A DNA stretch of 64,000 nt from Hypsibius dujardini (lineage: Eukaryota; Tardigrada; Eutardigrada; Parachela; Hypsibiidae), in the NCBI GenBank assembly GCA_001579985.1, contig LRSR01002815.1:1-64000 (forward strand), written 5' to 3'. This document shows, one piece after another, positions 24,273 through 35,686 of this stretch (the stretch's first letter is position 1; the number at the start of each line of letters is the position of its first letter). The notes beneath the pieces are model-generated. The model had not been told where the DNA came from and ran no database searches. It saw nothing but the letters and a program-made list of their open reading frames with translations. A program made the position numbers and the translations under genes.

Positions 24273-25261
24273 TGGCAGCGTGAAATTGAGATTCCTTCAT
24301 GGACATTGTCCCTTCCTACTTAGGATTTTGTGGTATATCTCGTATCTTTCTGTGTGACTCGAGAAAACCCAACCCACAAGGACTGCTGAAAATTTTTGAA
24401 CCGCCTTTTCATATGTTGTTTAGCATTGCCTGTTGCTTTCCATTTTGTATTGCATGTGCCGGTATGTATAATGCATTATTGAGCGTTTTTCTGTTAAATG
24501 AATGGTTGAGCTTTTCTTATTACTTAAAACGCTGATGACGAGTCAGGTATACCGTGTCTTACCTGAACTTGTAGTCCTAGGGAACAAATAAATGAGATGG
24601 CGATTCATCTTACAAATCTGTCCATAACACCGCGGTCATGTTTTGTACTATGAACTTCTGTTATTGGAGGGCTACCCAGTCGCGAAATCATAATATCAAA
24701 TTGAAGGCGGGGCTATAAGGCGGTGCTACAGCCCGCTCGACAAGTTTGCCTATCGTCCAGTTCCTCCCGCAGCTGAAGAGTCATGCTCCATAGTCATTGC
24801 TTTTTATTTCGTTTTTTAATAAGTTCCCACAACTTCTCCAGATCTGAAGCGTTCCACCGGGGTTATTGATTATTCTCTGTCATTTACTCTGGTTGTAGCC
24901 ACACACTGTTTGGAAGTTCTGATTCCAGGGTGGTTAATTCCAGGGTACGGGAAAGTCAAGTGGCCCATTCCAGGGCCCCTACCTCATTACCGTTTTTTAC
25001 GTAGTATATGAAGTTTATTTATTTGGCAGGCCTGCCAAATTTAGAGTTGTCAGATCACTGCCCAAAATTTTATTTCACAGTTTTGGCCGTCTTCGACGAC
25101 CGTATTCCCCTTCGGTGCTCGCAATGCCAGCCAATGGAAAATATTCTTTACTCCCACTGGTTCGGGTTCTCACGTTCGAATTAACCGTGACAAGCTCAGA
25201 GGTATTTACATACAAATCGAGCCTTCATTTTAGTTGTCATTAATAGCTGCCCCAAGGTCTT
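24273..25261. other. Gap between two convergent Hsp70-like genes
   Basis: Mostly without recognisable coding sequence. A frame at about 25060-25236 (+) after tttatttcacag is open (reads ASQWKIFFTPTGSGSHVRI). It could be an exon of an unrecognised gene or chance. It does not connect in phase as a needed exon of the fusion gene, which already has a stop at 24270. Confidence 0.4.
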
Positions 25262-28200
25262 CTATAAAATTGCGCAATGTACGGAGCGTTTGTCTTGTGT
25301 CTTGCGTTGTCGTCGACTCGGACCACAAAACAACCCAATTGGTTGATCGTCATCGTCAGTGCTATCTTGGTTTGGTATTTGTGTGAATCCCACCGGTCGA
25401 GGGTCGTGGTTGACTTCGTATGTTCGGGGGTGATAGCCACTCGAACCGGTCGATTGCGGCGGTTCTCCAAACATCTTCCATTCGTTGGGAATATTCGGTT
25501 GCATGTCCCGCGGCTGGACGACATGATCTGTTCGGACCTGTAGCTGGTGTTCCTGGGTGAAGGTCTCGGCTCTTCGCGACGATGCTGTTGAGCAAAAAGG
25601 ACACTTGAAATATTGTGTTACGGTACAAAGTATCGGTGAGAGATAATAAGGTGTGTAACATTGTATGACGGTAGAAAATTAGGGTTACTACAATAGGATC
25701 AGAGGAGAGCGAGGCATTTCTGCTTCCTCGTTGGCACCCCTGTGGGAAATACTTATTCTTTGCTCGTCCAAACTGGGACTTCAGCACGCCTTCTTCGACT
25801 TCTTCGACTTCCACTTCTAGAAGCAAAGCTCTAAGGTAGCTCGGACTACGCAGTTACAGCTACTTACAGGTTACTTGCAAACTTTGACATATCATGAGAC
25901 GCAAGACTACACATGTTACAACGTTTAAAGCAAAAACCACCCAAAATCTGGTCAGCAAACATAAAGAAATAGACTAAACTCATTTGGAAAGTATATTTGA
26001 AACACAGTGGAAGCTGAAAACGGGTGACAGACTGCATTGAAAAATTCAGACCAAAAACACAGTCAATCAAGCGATCAGTACTTGATTTGCGCCCGTTTTC
26101 ACAATGACTGCAGCGATGCGGTTCAGAATACTCTCCCACAAAGCCTCGCAGTACTCCCAAGTGACCAACTTGTTTCACAATTCCAGAACAGCACGTGCAA
26201 TATCCTGCACGGTTTTGATGGAATTGTCTATGAAAGCTCAAATTTGATGGACCCCCAGACATGAATCAATCGAAGAAAACGACAACAAATCAAGATCTAT
26301 GGGCAACAAAATTCGTAATGAGTATATTGAGTTGATTGATCGATAAGCCGGTTTCAATTTTTCACCAGTCAAAAAATGTGCAGTCTTGTTTGTTAAACCA
26401 CACCAAATCAAAAGTTTGCAAGTAACCTGCAAGCAGCTGTAGATGCAAACCGCGGTGATTGATATTGAGTAATCGGCCTTGGTTAAAAGACTAGAATCAA
26501 ATTATTAAGAAGGATTCCGTAGGCACTAACATGCTGGGCCCAGGTGCAATAATATCAAACCAAGACCAGTGGCGGGTTGAGGTCGACCCGACCGGCTTTA
26601 AAATAGCCAACGGTTAATCCGCTGACAACGATATTGGCAGCTTCAATCATCGAGCCGCGATATTGAACAACTACGCTTCGGGACCTTGCAGTACCGGATT
26701 AATTGGTTGGTCCCCATTAAGAAGGAATTTTGCCTAGGGTCGGGGCGGGGTCAGGGATTGCCCTGTCTGAATCCCTATGCCAACCTGTGTTACCAATTTG
26801 CCACTGAGGTCATGTTTATATTCAGTGTGATAGTGATGTACGTCGATTCTGGTATCCCTCGCTGGATTCCTGACTTGGGGCGATTTTCAGAGATGGATTT
26901 CAAGACGTTTCCAATTTTTTTTCAATTAGTTCAATATTAATTTTGACTTAAAAATATGTTTCATCGGCGAATTTTCAAGAACGTTTGTTTTTACGAAATT
27001 TCAAGATTAGGAAAGTCGTGGAATAGCCTGTTTGCCTGAATTCACTGTAAAAATGGCGATTATTCGAAATGCACTAAATGTGATTATTTTGGCACTGTCA
27101 TATCCCAAACTTCATTTGAAATCGATGGCGCCAACCAAATATTTTTTTTGGAGATAAGGGGGCGGAGCTATGGACAGTTTTCAAAAAGGACCGAAAATTC
27201 CAGTGAAGCTTTCCAGAGTTGGCATGTAGCTCCGCCGCCCCGATGTCCGAAAATTATTTGGATAATGCCAATGGATTTTCAATTAAATTTGAGATGAGGC
27301 AGCATAAAAATAATTATATTTAGTGCACTTTAATAAATTGCCATTTTTATAGTGAAGATCAAGCAGAACGGAATGTTCCAGTGTTTTCGTAACTTAAATT
27401 TCGTAAAAATGTTCTCGGAAATTCGAGATTAAATAATTTTTAAGTCATCAATAATATTGAACTAATTAAGGAAAGAAATTAGAGATGTTTTGAAATCTCT
27501 CTCTGAAAATTCCCCAAGTGAGTCTGCTCAATGTTTTACCATGTCGTACTATGAACCTCAACCTTATTATATTACCAGCATGCGAACATACCCTGGGGCG
27601 GACGGAAAATGGGATTTTGTCGCCGAAGCCGAAAACCCTCGCTATTGCGCCATGTAGATCCTGAAAAAAGGATATTTCCGCCTCATTGATCGATCGGGAA
27701 TGGCTCTTTCGTACTGAGTGCATGCACTAACCGATTGCAGCCACTTCATATGGCGGCAGTGCAAGCCGAGTGTGGCTCCTCAGCGGACGATCTCTAACTT
27801 CTGAGGTATCTGAAAAATGTCGAACCCCTTCCGGATTATACATTCAAATGGACAAGTATGCAGACTGCGATTCTGGTTACCTTGTCCTGTGGTCGGTCTA
27901 GTCACGTGACTATTCGAATATCGCTTAATATCGTAGTTGGTACGAGTACGCGTAACGCTAGTTGGTACTCTCGTCCTTGTCACGTGACTATGTCGGTGTT
28001 CAATGGCAAGAAACTGTTCCTCGTAGTCGGTAGGCGTTATGGAGTAGACTTTTTGTGGCAAAACGCTGTGCTGATGCTGTTCCACACGAGCAGGGACCGT
28101 CATCACAGCAGCTACCGGTTTCGTCACGTGACTATTTATCCACGCGGTTGGTTTCATGTGACTGTTTTTCGACTGCAGCACCTGACTAGACTGTGGCCAA

Positions 28201-29768
28201 TCTGAACTGTCAGCAACCCACTTTATCACTTGGCTGCGCTGGGTAGGGTTCGGGTCGGGCCGTGGTGAGGGGTTCAGAGGAAGATAACTGTTTTCATAAT
28301 GTACCTGGAAAGTTTGCGGCGGCAATGCTTGACCGTGGAGTTGTTCTTCAGTACCGAAGGCTTCCCTGTCAGTCAGAGAGTGTTCACGAATTACACCCGT
28401 CGAGAGTTTGTCTTTTTTCACCTTTTCAGTGTCTTTAGTGACTAACTTTATGGCGGAAGCCGCAGGGCTGAAATTTGAATACTTATGAATATAGCGATCG
28501 AGCTCATCCGACGCTTCCTGTTCACCGCCCCAGTCACGGAAAAGTCTCGTTAGTTGATGGTAATGCTGAGCAATTCTGTCAGCGCTAAACATGTCTAGAA
28601 GAAGTTGCCCGCTACTCATGGGAACCATTTCGACCATGGCCGCGATGCCTGCTGCTCCAAACGCCGCGGCATCCCCCGAATACAGCAGCACACTTGGGTT
28701 AATTAAGCCCCCAAACTGCTTCTGGATTGCGACGCGTAAAACGCCGCAGTGCGAAGCCCCTCCGACCAGCAGAATCTGGCCGTCCGTCGGTTGACCGACC
28801 CTTTCCAGTGCCCATTGGATGGTATTCAGTGTCGTGCGGATACACTCGGCCCCAATGTTCCGCAGCTGTTCTTGATTGATCACGCAGTGAAAATCGAAAT
28901 CTTCGACCAGTTCCGGAACGGACACTTCCGTGGACCTTCGCGTACTAAGGCGCTTCTTCACGTCCTCACATTCCACCCGCAGCCGGTGAAGTTGGCTACG
29001 GTTGAGTTTGTAGTTTGCACCACCCGGTTGCTGGCTAAATAGATCGTAACAGTGTTCTATAATGGCGCGATCCAGAGCCGTTCCACCGCCAGCAGGATCC
29101 GTAGAGTACCACATTGGGTGAGATACTTCGTTCGGGTGCGTTGAGTTGAACACTGCAGCTGTGGTTGAACTCGCACCTACGTCCACCACCACAATGTTCC
29201 GCGGTGACGTTTGGGAGTCGAGAGTGTGGAGAAAACAGCCGGCCAGTGCTGCTGCCGCAGCGTCCACTAGGAAGACACGCTCAAAGCCAGCTTTCTTGGC
29301 AGCTTGTTCCAGAAATTCTCTTTGATGGGACTGCCAGATGCAGGGTACTGTCACGACGCACATGACTACGTTTCGACCCAGTGTGCTTTCCGCCAGTTCC
29401 TTAGCTTGTCGCAGGAAATCTTGCACGACGTTCACCAGATACAACCGCTCACCGTTCGGGAGGTTGAACCGTAAGTGATTATGTTTGCTGCCAATTTCAT
29501 TGAAGGGGTAGTAGTTTTGGCGGGCCACATTTCTGGCCGTTTCAACGTCCATGCCGATGAATTGCAAAAAGTCGAAAAGCACGTGTTCAGTCATAATTGT
29601 GGACAGGGAGCGGGCATCTTCACCGAAAACGTCACCACTTTGTTGGCGGACGATGAAAGTAGGAGTCTTCTTCGCTCCGTTCACGCTGGAGATGATACGA
29701 GGCAGACCGTTTTCCCATATTGCAACGGTGATGTTGGCAGTGCCGAAATCAATACCAATGGCAGCCAT
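25262..29768 (-). CDS. Hsp70 NBD protein with long disordered tail and proposed C-terminal CAAX exon
   Basis: Exon 1 (29768-27881) encodes an Hsp70-type NBD (residues 1 to about 390: AAIGIDFGTANITVAVW-type start, FIGMDVETA, FLVDAAAAALAG, IVVVDVGASSTTAAVF, ILLVGGASHCGVLR). A Ser/Pro-rich tail with repeated HVTRP/HVTRT motifs follows. Read straight on, the frame stops at 27780 (662 residues). A strong donor, CAAG|gtaacc at 27881/27880, leaves phase 1. It joins an acceptor (tttttgctcaacag|CATCG) at 25584, giving a 107-codon last exon ending RRQRKTQDKRSVH-CAIL, a polybasic stretch plus CaaL box (geranylgeranylation type); total 736 residues. The paralogue at 35687 independently ends in a polybasic CQIA box, which supports the join. 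Lys71 and Glu175 equivalents are Leu and Ala. The roughly 2.3-kb intron holds a fold-back element. The exon-2 assignment is inference; exon 1 is firm. Confidence 0.72.
26873..27519. mobile_element. Fold-back DNA element in the intron of the CAAX Hsp70-like gene
   Basis: The left end ACTTGGGGCGATTTTCAGAG is the inverse of the right end CTCTGAAAATTCCCCAAGT. Most of each roughly 300-bp arm pairs (for example gttcaatattaattttgac with the inverse near 27450), with the axis near 27190. GGGCGGAGCTA/TAGCTCCGCC lies beside the axis. There is no coding capacity. Confidence 0.8.
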
Positions 29769-30400
29769 TATTTAATGTATTCAATCAAAAAGCAACATTG
29801 AGATGCGGAGAAACGGTGGACCTCGAAACTTCAACTCTGCTGTGGTGGTGGAGACCGCCACGAGCTCGGGAAATTGAGCATGTCAATGAATGGAACGTGA
29901 ATTGTAGAAGCGTAAGTTATCATACAATGCATTATCACGACAATGGTAACACGAATAGTAAGGGGTGAGTTCGTTAATCTTATCAACTGTGGATATGTTT
30001 GTAGCGTAACTTGCGATTGCTAAATTCCAGCATAAATTTGTGCTGCTCCATGAACTATTTATTAACAGTCTACCAGAACCGTTACAATTTTGACCCCTGC
30101 CAGCAGGGGTCTTCTTGGAGATGTTTTCCAACCCTTTTCGGATCATCATTTAGCTACCCGGTTGATTCCTTTATATTTCCATTAAGCCTTTAAACGATGT
30201 CTCATTTTCCAAAACGTTATAGAAATGCGCCGTTACACTTGTATGTTAGGTGCATAATTCAGTGTATGCTGCCAAGTGGAACATGCAATCTTAAGCAGTA
30301 TGGTCAACATTTTTCAATCTTCTGATCGGAAGTCCCTTATTCAGTCGTCTACACCAAGTCTGTTGCTCCTAATTATCATTCGATCTTTTCCATTTGAACA
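29769..30400. other. Intergenic, no gene seen
   Basis: This is the presumed promoter/5' UTR side of the minus-strand Hsp70-like gene (start 29768). No exon was supported. Confidence 0.4.
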
Positions 30401-30965
30401 GATAACTGAGCAGCAGTTCGCCGATGTAGGGCGCTCCGAGTGAGACAACTTTTGACCACTTTCCTGCAGGATTCGCTCATAAGTCACATACTGTCCCGGG
30501 GCAGGTCAAGATGCGCTCCTGCGATGATGTGTCGCGCAACTTTATGACCAATGCTCTCATTAGGTCCCGTCGCACCAGCTGTCGGAGAAATCAAGTCTAT
30601 TACCCGGTCGTCAAGGGTACAAAGTACAGCACTTTGCCTTTGTTGAACATCTCCAAGGCCACGCACCCAAACTCCAAATGTCTGTAGCTCGACCAATCGT
30701 AGTAGCATCACTCACGACTTGCCCCGGTAGAGGGAAATTAGCCAACAACATTTCCGGTAACATGTGGAGCAATGTTCCTTGATTGATTTTTATCCCGACA
30801 GTGACCGTCTAGTCCTTGTCAAATAAATGATGATTTTACTTGTCCCCAATTTGGCAGTTCCTTCGGTCCTCCGTCAGAAAGACGTCTTCGCCCTTGAGGT
30901 CGCCGTGGACATTGCGCCGACGTCCCACTTTATCGATAAGACCGTAGAGATACTCTAAGCCGTCC
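30400..30965 (-). pseudogene. Protein kinase remnant (catalytic loop and subdomain IX)
   Basis: On the minus strand 30960-30841 reads ILRHLLQVADGLEYLYGL and then RRNVHGDLKGEDVFLTEDRR, a kinase subdomain VIb region (HRDLKxxN has become HGDLKGED). Further 3', near 30690-30640, the sequence reads ATDIWSLG, kinase subdomain IX. It then continues in another frame as VALEMFNKGKVLYF; one missing T after ttgggt explains the shift. A stop immediately precedes ILRHLL in the aligned frame. This is a host kinase pseudogene or a heavily eroded gene. A related fragment lies at 58610-58800. Confidence 0.6.
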
Positions 30966-31123
30966 GCCACTTGGAGCAAATGCCGGAGAATTTAGCCTTG
31001 ATTAAGTGGGTCGGTTTTGGCTGACGAATGCAAAGTTCCACCTAAAATTTCACATCAAATCGTTCGTTGCATTTGAAATTTGTTAAGGCCCTAGCAAATG
31101 TGAAAGTAATAAAATTCCGAATA

Positions 31124-31440
31124 CTAGCGAGAGTGTGGTCGTCAACGTTTACCATCAATCAACAAAATATATCAAAACAGTTTCAATGAACGAGTTTGAA
31201 CAAGTGATCAGACGGAGCTGTCAAGGACATTCGATCAGTGAATTTCGGAAATTTGCTGTTCGCATTTGGCTGAGCAGTAAGGCAGCTGAGTTGTCAACAA
31301 CCAAGACAAGACAAAAGGTTAATCAGAACTCTCTTTTCGGCCCACGCGGCCCATGTTCACTCGCCCACTGATACCTTTTTTGGAACCATTTTTTGACAGA
31401 CTTCTGTTACACAAATTATTGACGATCGCACTGTCGCTAC
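31124..31440 (+). repeat. Dispersed duplicate of 51374-51690
   Basis: About 317 bp align in the same orientation with 51374-51690 (shared: ccatcaatcaacaaaat, cgcatttggctgagc, aactctctcttttcggc, ttttgacagact, cgcactgtcgct). Both copies lie beside kinase fragments, so this is either a segmental duplication or a low-copy repeat. Confidence 0.8.
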
Positions 31441-31569
31441 CGAATTACAACTATAAAATACAGAACTCCGAATGGCTGAGTCACAGATTTACCATGTTCT
31501 CAAAGTATATTAAAGTATCAAAGTAACACGTTCTTCAATGCTCCTAAAACTTCGAAATTCTGCCGAAAG

Positions 31570-31735
31570 ACTGACTGGCAGAGAGACAAACAGGTAGACA
31601 GGCAGACACGCAGGCAGACAGACAGACAGACTAATTGACAGACAGACAGACTGACAGACAGACAGATAGACCGACCGACAGACAAACAGACAGACAGACA
31701 GACAGGCATACAGACAGAAGCATCGCCAACTACCT
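31570..31735 (+). repeat. CAGA simple-repeat tract
   Basis: An acagacagacag-type tetranucleotide repeat of about 165 bp, interrupted. The complementary-strand frame (rich in Ser, Val, Cys and Leu) is a repeat translation. Confidence 0.85.
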
Positions 31736-31763
31736 GACAGTCGGCCAGCTTAGGCAGACACAT

Positions 31764-32164
31764 TTAAATATCCTTAGGCTCTAAGCATTTCTCACAAACG
31801 ATGCGGATAGCATCAGGGCACGTCACATGAATATAGGAACAGCCACCTTCAAGTATGATGTCGCGAAACGCGTCCGTCAAAAGTTTTGATCTAAAAGAAT
31901 GCTCTCCTTGTCTATGTGCTGGAGTCGACCGTGTGTGTACATGTTTAATATTACACAGCCAAGACTCCAAATGTTTATGTATGGTCCTAGCTTAACGTCC
32001 ACTCGGTTACATCCGAAGGCGAGGTTTCTGGCACTCTTAATGACATCAGGATGTGCATAAAATTTAGGTGCCGTAAAAAATGTCACCCATTGAAACGCAT
32101 CGTTCGGGAAACCAAACGGACTGAAAAGATCCAAAATCTTCACAACGGATAATGCGCTCTTCAA
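31764..32164 (-). pseudogene. Second protein kinase remnant, C-lobe
   Basis: On the minus strand the frame reads TAPKFYAHPDVIKS and then KLGPYINIWSLGCVILNMYTHG, corresponding to kinase subdomains VIII-IX (APE to APK, DxWSLGC to NIWSLGC). A further piece reads IRIVCEKCLEPKD, like the conserved C-lobe LxxxCLxxDP region. No N-lobe or catalytic loop belonging to this copy was found. It could be the 3' end of a rearranged kinase gene or a second pseudogene. Confidence 0.5.
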
Positions 32165-32169
32165 ATGGA

Positions 32170-33390
32170 AAATGTTTAAGAAGTCGTAAAATCACTCTAA
32201 TACTCCTGTTCTAGTAACAAACCAATTTAAAAAAAACAGTTTTTATATTTTATAAAACACCCACTAACTCAAAATTTTCCTAAGAATCGACTGGCGGGGT
32301 CGACGGGCGGAGCTATATACATATATATACGGAGCCTAGATGTTATAGTCCACTGATGTTCATGCATTATTAGCAACGCTATTCCGAATAAAAGCCGAAA
32401 CTCCTCAAAACCTTCAGCTGAAGTCAATCGATTTGATATTAAATTTTGAGTCAATGGGTGTTGAAAGTGAAAGGGAAAAAAATAGAAATTGGTGTTCTTG
32501 GCTGAGGTTGCAATCTTCCAGTCATTTTAAAACTTCTTGTATCTGTTGAATAAGATTTTGCCCGGCAACAATATTTTCTAAAATCATGTTGGGGGCATTC
32601 TCAAGCACTACTGCAGATATCACGTTAGTTTATAAAAGAAAAGTAGTCTCACCAAATAGTAGAGTTATCTGGCGGCGCATCGGTAATCTTCCAATGAGGA
32701 GAATTGACTGACACTTGCTCCCTTTTATCCCACAATCGAGTAACTAACGGATCTTGCAGTGCTTAAATTAGTTGCATAGAAATAAGCAGTAGACGTACAA
32801 AGCGACTCCAACCACTTATCACACGACATTTCGTCACCATGAAATTTCAGCACATTGGGTTCGTCATACGGAACTTGGCGATCGGAAAGCTTCGGCAGTA
32901 TATCATTAACCTAACCCCCATGCGAGAACAACCTATGCTCTGCGCGCACCGCATGGGATTAAGCCACGAAGGCCGACACGAAGGTCGGCCAGGGAACTCT
33001 CGCAACTCGTCTCCGGTTTCTTTTTTATAGTATTACCGCCTGCTGTGTGGAACGCCTTGTCATTTTCGTATCGTCATGTCCCATTTTCGACTTTGACTTG
33101 ACGAGCCAACGTGCGATGAATTTTTCCTAATTGTTCTAAGGGGTGTGAATCGACCAGACACAATAAGCCCTCCGACGAGGTTTTCTGCTCAAGCTGAAAT
33201 AAATAAATAAAACGGCGTATAATTCGTCACATCATCTTGGTACTTGTGACAATACCTATGCGACACTAGCAAACTGCGCACAGTTAAGAAAAGCCCAGTG
33301 CTAAGGCACGACGTAATTCTAAAAAAGATCCTTTAAGATCATGTTGTATTGCTGAAACCCTTAAACTTTCCGCTAAATATAATGGTCGCT
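32170..33390. other. Intergenic, no gene seen
   Basis: AT-rich with one GGGCGGAGCTAT motif near 32305. No coding exon supported. Confidence 0.4.
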
Positions 33391-33399
33391 TTAAATACT

Positions 33400-35665
33400 T
33401 TGATTGAATACCGGAAAGATCGATCTGAAGCGCTGTCTAGCGGAAGGAAGAAGGGAGGAGGGATTCTGTTGTACGTTCCAGATCACGTGACTTCGCGGGA
33501 GCTCATCACCCGGAATATCGATGGCGCAGAATCACTGTGGATAATCTGCAACTTCGACGGTCGCTTGGTGCTTGTGGGCGCTCTTTACATACTACTGTGG
33601 GCGACAGCTGGCCAGACGAAGGAGCTTTTTGCCTACATCGAGGACGTCCTGGACCAATTTCCCACCCACGACCACGTGCTTATTGGTGATCTCAACATCG
33701 ATCTTACCCCTGGACTTACCAGCCCATACGCCGCCATGATCAACGACTTGTGCTCCAAATACAACATGGAAGACAAAGTCACCGGTCCCACCCGGATAAC
33801 GGGAACATCCGCCACCAAAATCGACGTCATGCTGTGTGGACCCCCAGCCAGCCACATCCGATCCCCTGCCACGCCTCTTTCAGACTCTGACCACCACCTC
33901 TGCTCCACCGCGGCGACTTACCACTCCACCACCCCAAAGCACCACGTGGTTTCTTTTCGATTGTGGAAACACAGTTCCGACGAAGATTTTTTTTGCACCT
34001 GTTGCAGTTCACACCAGGGCATACGTTCCATTTAGGCCAATTACGGACGTGTCAGAAGCCACTGGCACGTTCGTGAAAGGCCTACTGGACATAGTGGACC
34101 GCCATTACCCGATCCGAAGTCGCCGAGTGAAGCAAGCTGATTACCCGTGGATGACACTCCCCCTTAGACAAGCCACCCGAACCCGCGACAATTTTTATCG
34201 TCAGCTCATCTTTTCCCGGGGCACGGTTACGTATCCAACGATGAAGGCTGACTTCGTCCAAAAGAAACGATCAGTGGAACGCCTCATTCGTCACGGCAAA
34301 ACGGAATTTTTCCGGAGGAATGCGACCGATTCCAGGAAGATTTGGGCAGTCCTGGGGAGATTGCTAAAAAAAGACCACCAAGTGAAGGCCCCCAACCAGC
34401 TGGACCCCAACTCCATCAACTACCACTACGTCCACATGGGACAACACGGCGTGCCCCACCCCCCAGCCATCCTGCCTGCATTGCTCAATAATGTTTCTAA
34501 GGTGTTTGAGAAGACTGTACAAACACAGCTTCTTAAGCACCTGCAGAGGTATTTACTGCTATCGTCACGACAGTCTGGTTTCCGATCTGGCCATCCCTGC
34601 GAGTCATTACTTTTGAAAATTACAGAAAAATGGAAAAAATCGATGGATGCTGGCGTCGTCACTGCAGTCGCCTTTTTGGACCTCCGGAAAGCCTTCGATA
34701 GCGTTTCACACCTAACCCTGCTACAAAAACTCCAAGCCATCGGAGTTGACACGGCTGCCCTCACTTGGTTTCACTCCTACTTAACCGCTCGCACCCAATG
34801 CGTACGCACCGAAACCCGTCTGTCTGACACGCTCCCTACCACGTCGGGTGTTCCCCAAGGCACAGTTTTGGGTCCCATTCTGTTTTCCATCTACATCAAC
34901 CAAATGCTGCAACTCTCTTCCGCGGATTTGGCCAGATGCGACGTGGAGTGTTTTGCGGACGATACCACCGTCGAAGCGTCCGGTAAGACCGCCGAAGAAG
35001 CTGTGGTTTCCCTGAATGCCGATCTAGAAAGACTCGGTCTCAAACTGACTGCCCTTCGTCTTCCGATCAAACCGGCTAAAACCAAAGTAATCATTTTCGT
35101 TCCCCTCCGAAGCAAGAAAAAAGGCGAGCACAAGACACCGGTTACCATGAGCGGCGCCACCATTCAAGAAGTCAACGGAATAAAATTGCCGCAATCCAGC
35201 AGAAGGCGTTGAAGGCTCTGACTGACTACCAAGAACACGTAACGCCAGAGCTGTTCACGCGTCTCGCCATTACCCACGTGTTCGAGCGGTGGAAACAGAA
35301 AGAAGCGATCTGGTTGTACCAGATTGCGTCTAAAAAGCCGAACATCCCCGACTACATGAAAGTACTGATTACCATCAAGGACCTGAGCAACGTATACAAC
35401 TTGCAGCGGCCAAAAAGAGTCGAGGCAGAAACGTCAAAGACCAAAATCGGAGACACTACTCTTTCATTTCGTTTCATGTGTCTGTACCGCCAACTGTCTG
35501 AAAACGTGTGGAAATCTTCAAGCTTGTTTGTTTTTCGTGAGAAATTGTTGACTGTCCGCCTATTTTGTTTTTGAATCTCTTGTTGCGAGGGGGCCGACCA
35601 GACGTTTCAGTCCTCATTAGAGGTTGTCTGCTCTTGAATACCATAAACCATAAACCATTAATAGG
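33400..35665 (+). mobile_element. Dead 5'-truncated LINE (CR1/L2-like non-LTR retrotransposon)
   Basis: Endonuclease remnants (GGGILLYVPDHVTS, LIGDLNIDL, SDSDHH) are in one frame to about 34035. The reverse transcriptase continues in another frame to 35212 (FLDLRKAFDSVSH, TSGVPQGTVLGPILFS, CFADDTT), and the C-terminal part in a third to 35574. The first shift lies near an eight-T run at about 33983, the second near 35200. Sequence between KKDHQ and NNVSKVFEK is too short, so the RT core start has an internal deletion. The 3' end near 35640-35660 has short tandem ccataaa units, as in CR1/L2-type elements. The start is truncated within the endonuclease. It is not capable of movement. Confidence 0.85.
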
Positions 35666-35686
35666 ATACATTCATTGTACGCAATT

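Noticed and set aside
25060-25236. Possible exon reading ASQWKIFFTPTGSG as an extra C-terminal exon of the Hsp70-RhoGEF gene
   Set aside because: The fusion gene already reaches a stop at 24270 through a good phase-matched exon. From the 24169 donor, phase 1 puts this segment in a different frame.
27780-27880. Unspliced end of the Hsp70-like gene (stop at 27780) as the true C-terminus
   Set aside because: Kept as the alternative, but the strong donor, exact phase match and CAAX end shared with the paralogue favour splicing to 25584.
31518-31763. Minus-strand Cys/Val/Leu-rich frame
   Set aside because: Translation of a CAGA simple repeat.
33349-35574. Reverse-transcriptase frames as a host gene
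   Set aside because: Order endonuclease, RT, tandem 3' repeats with frame changes and an internal deletion fits a dead LINE.
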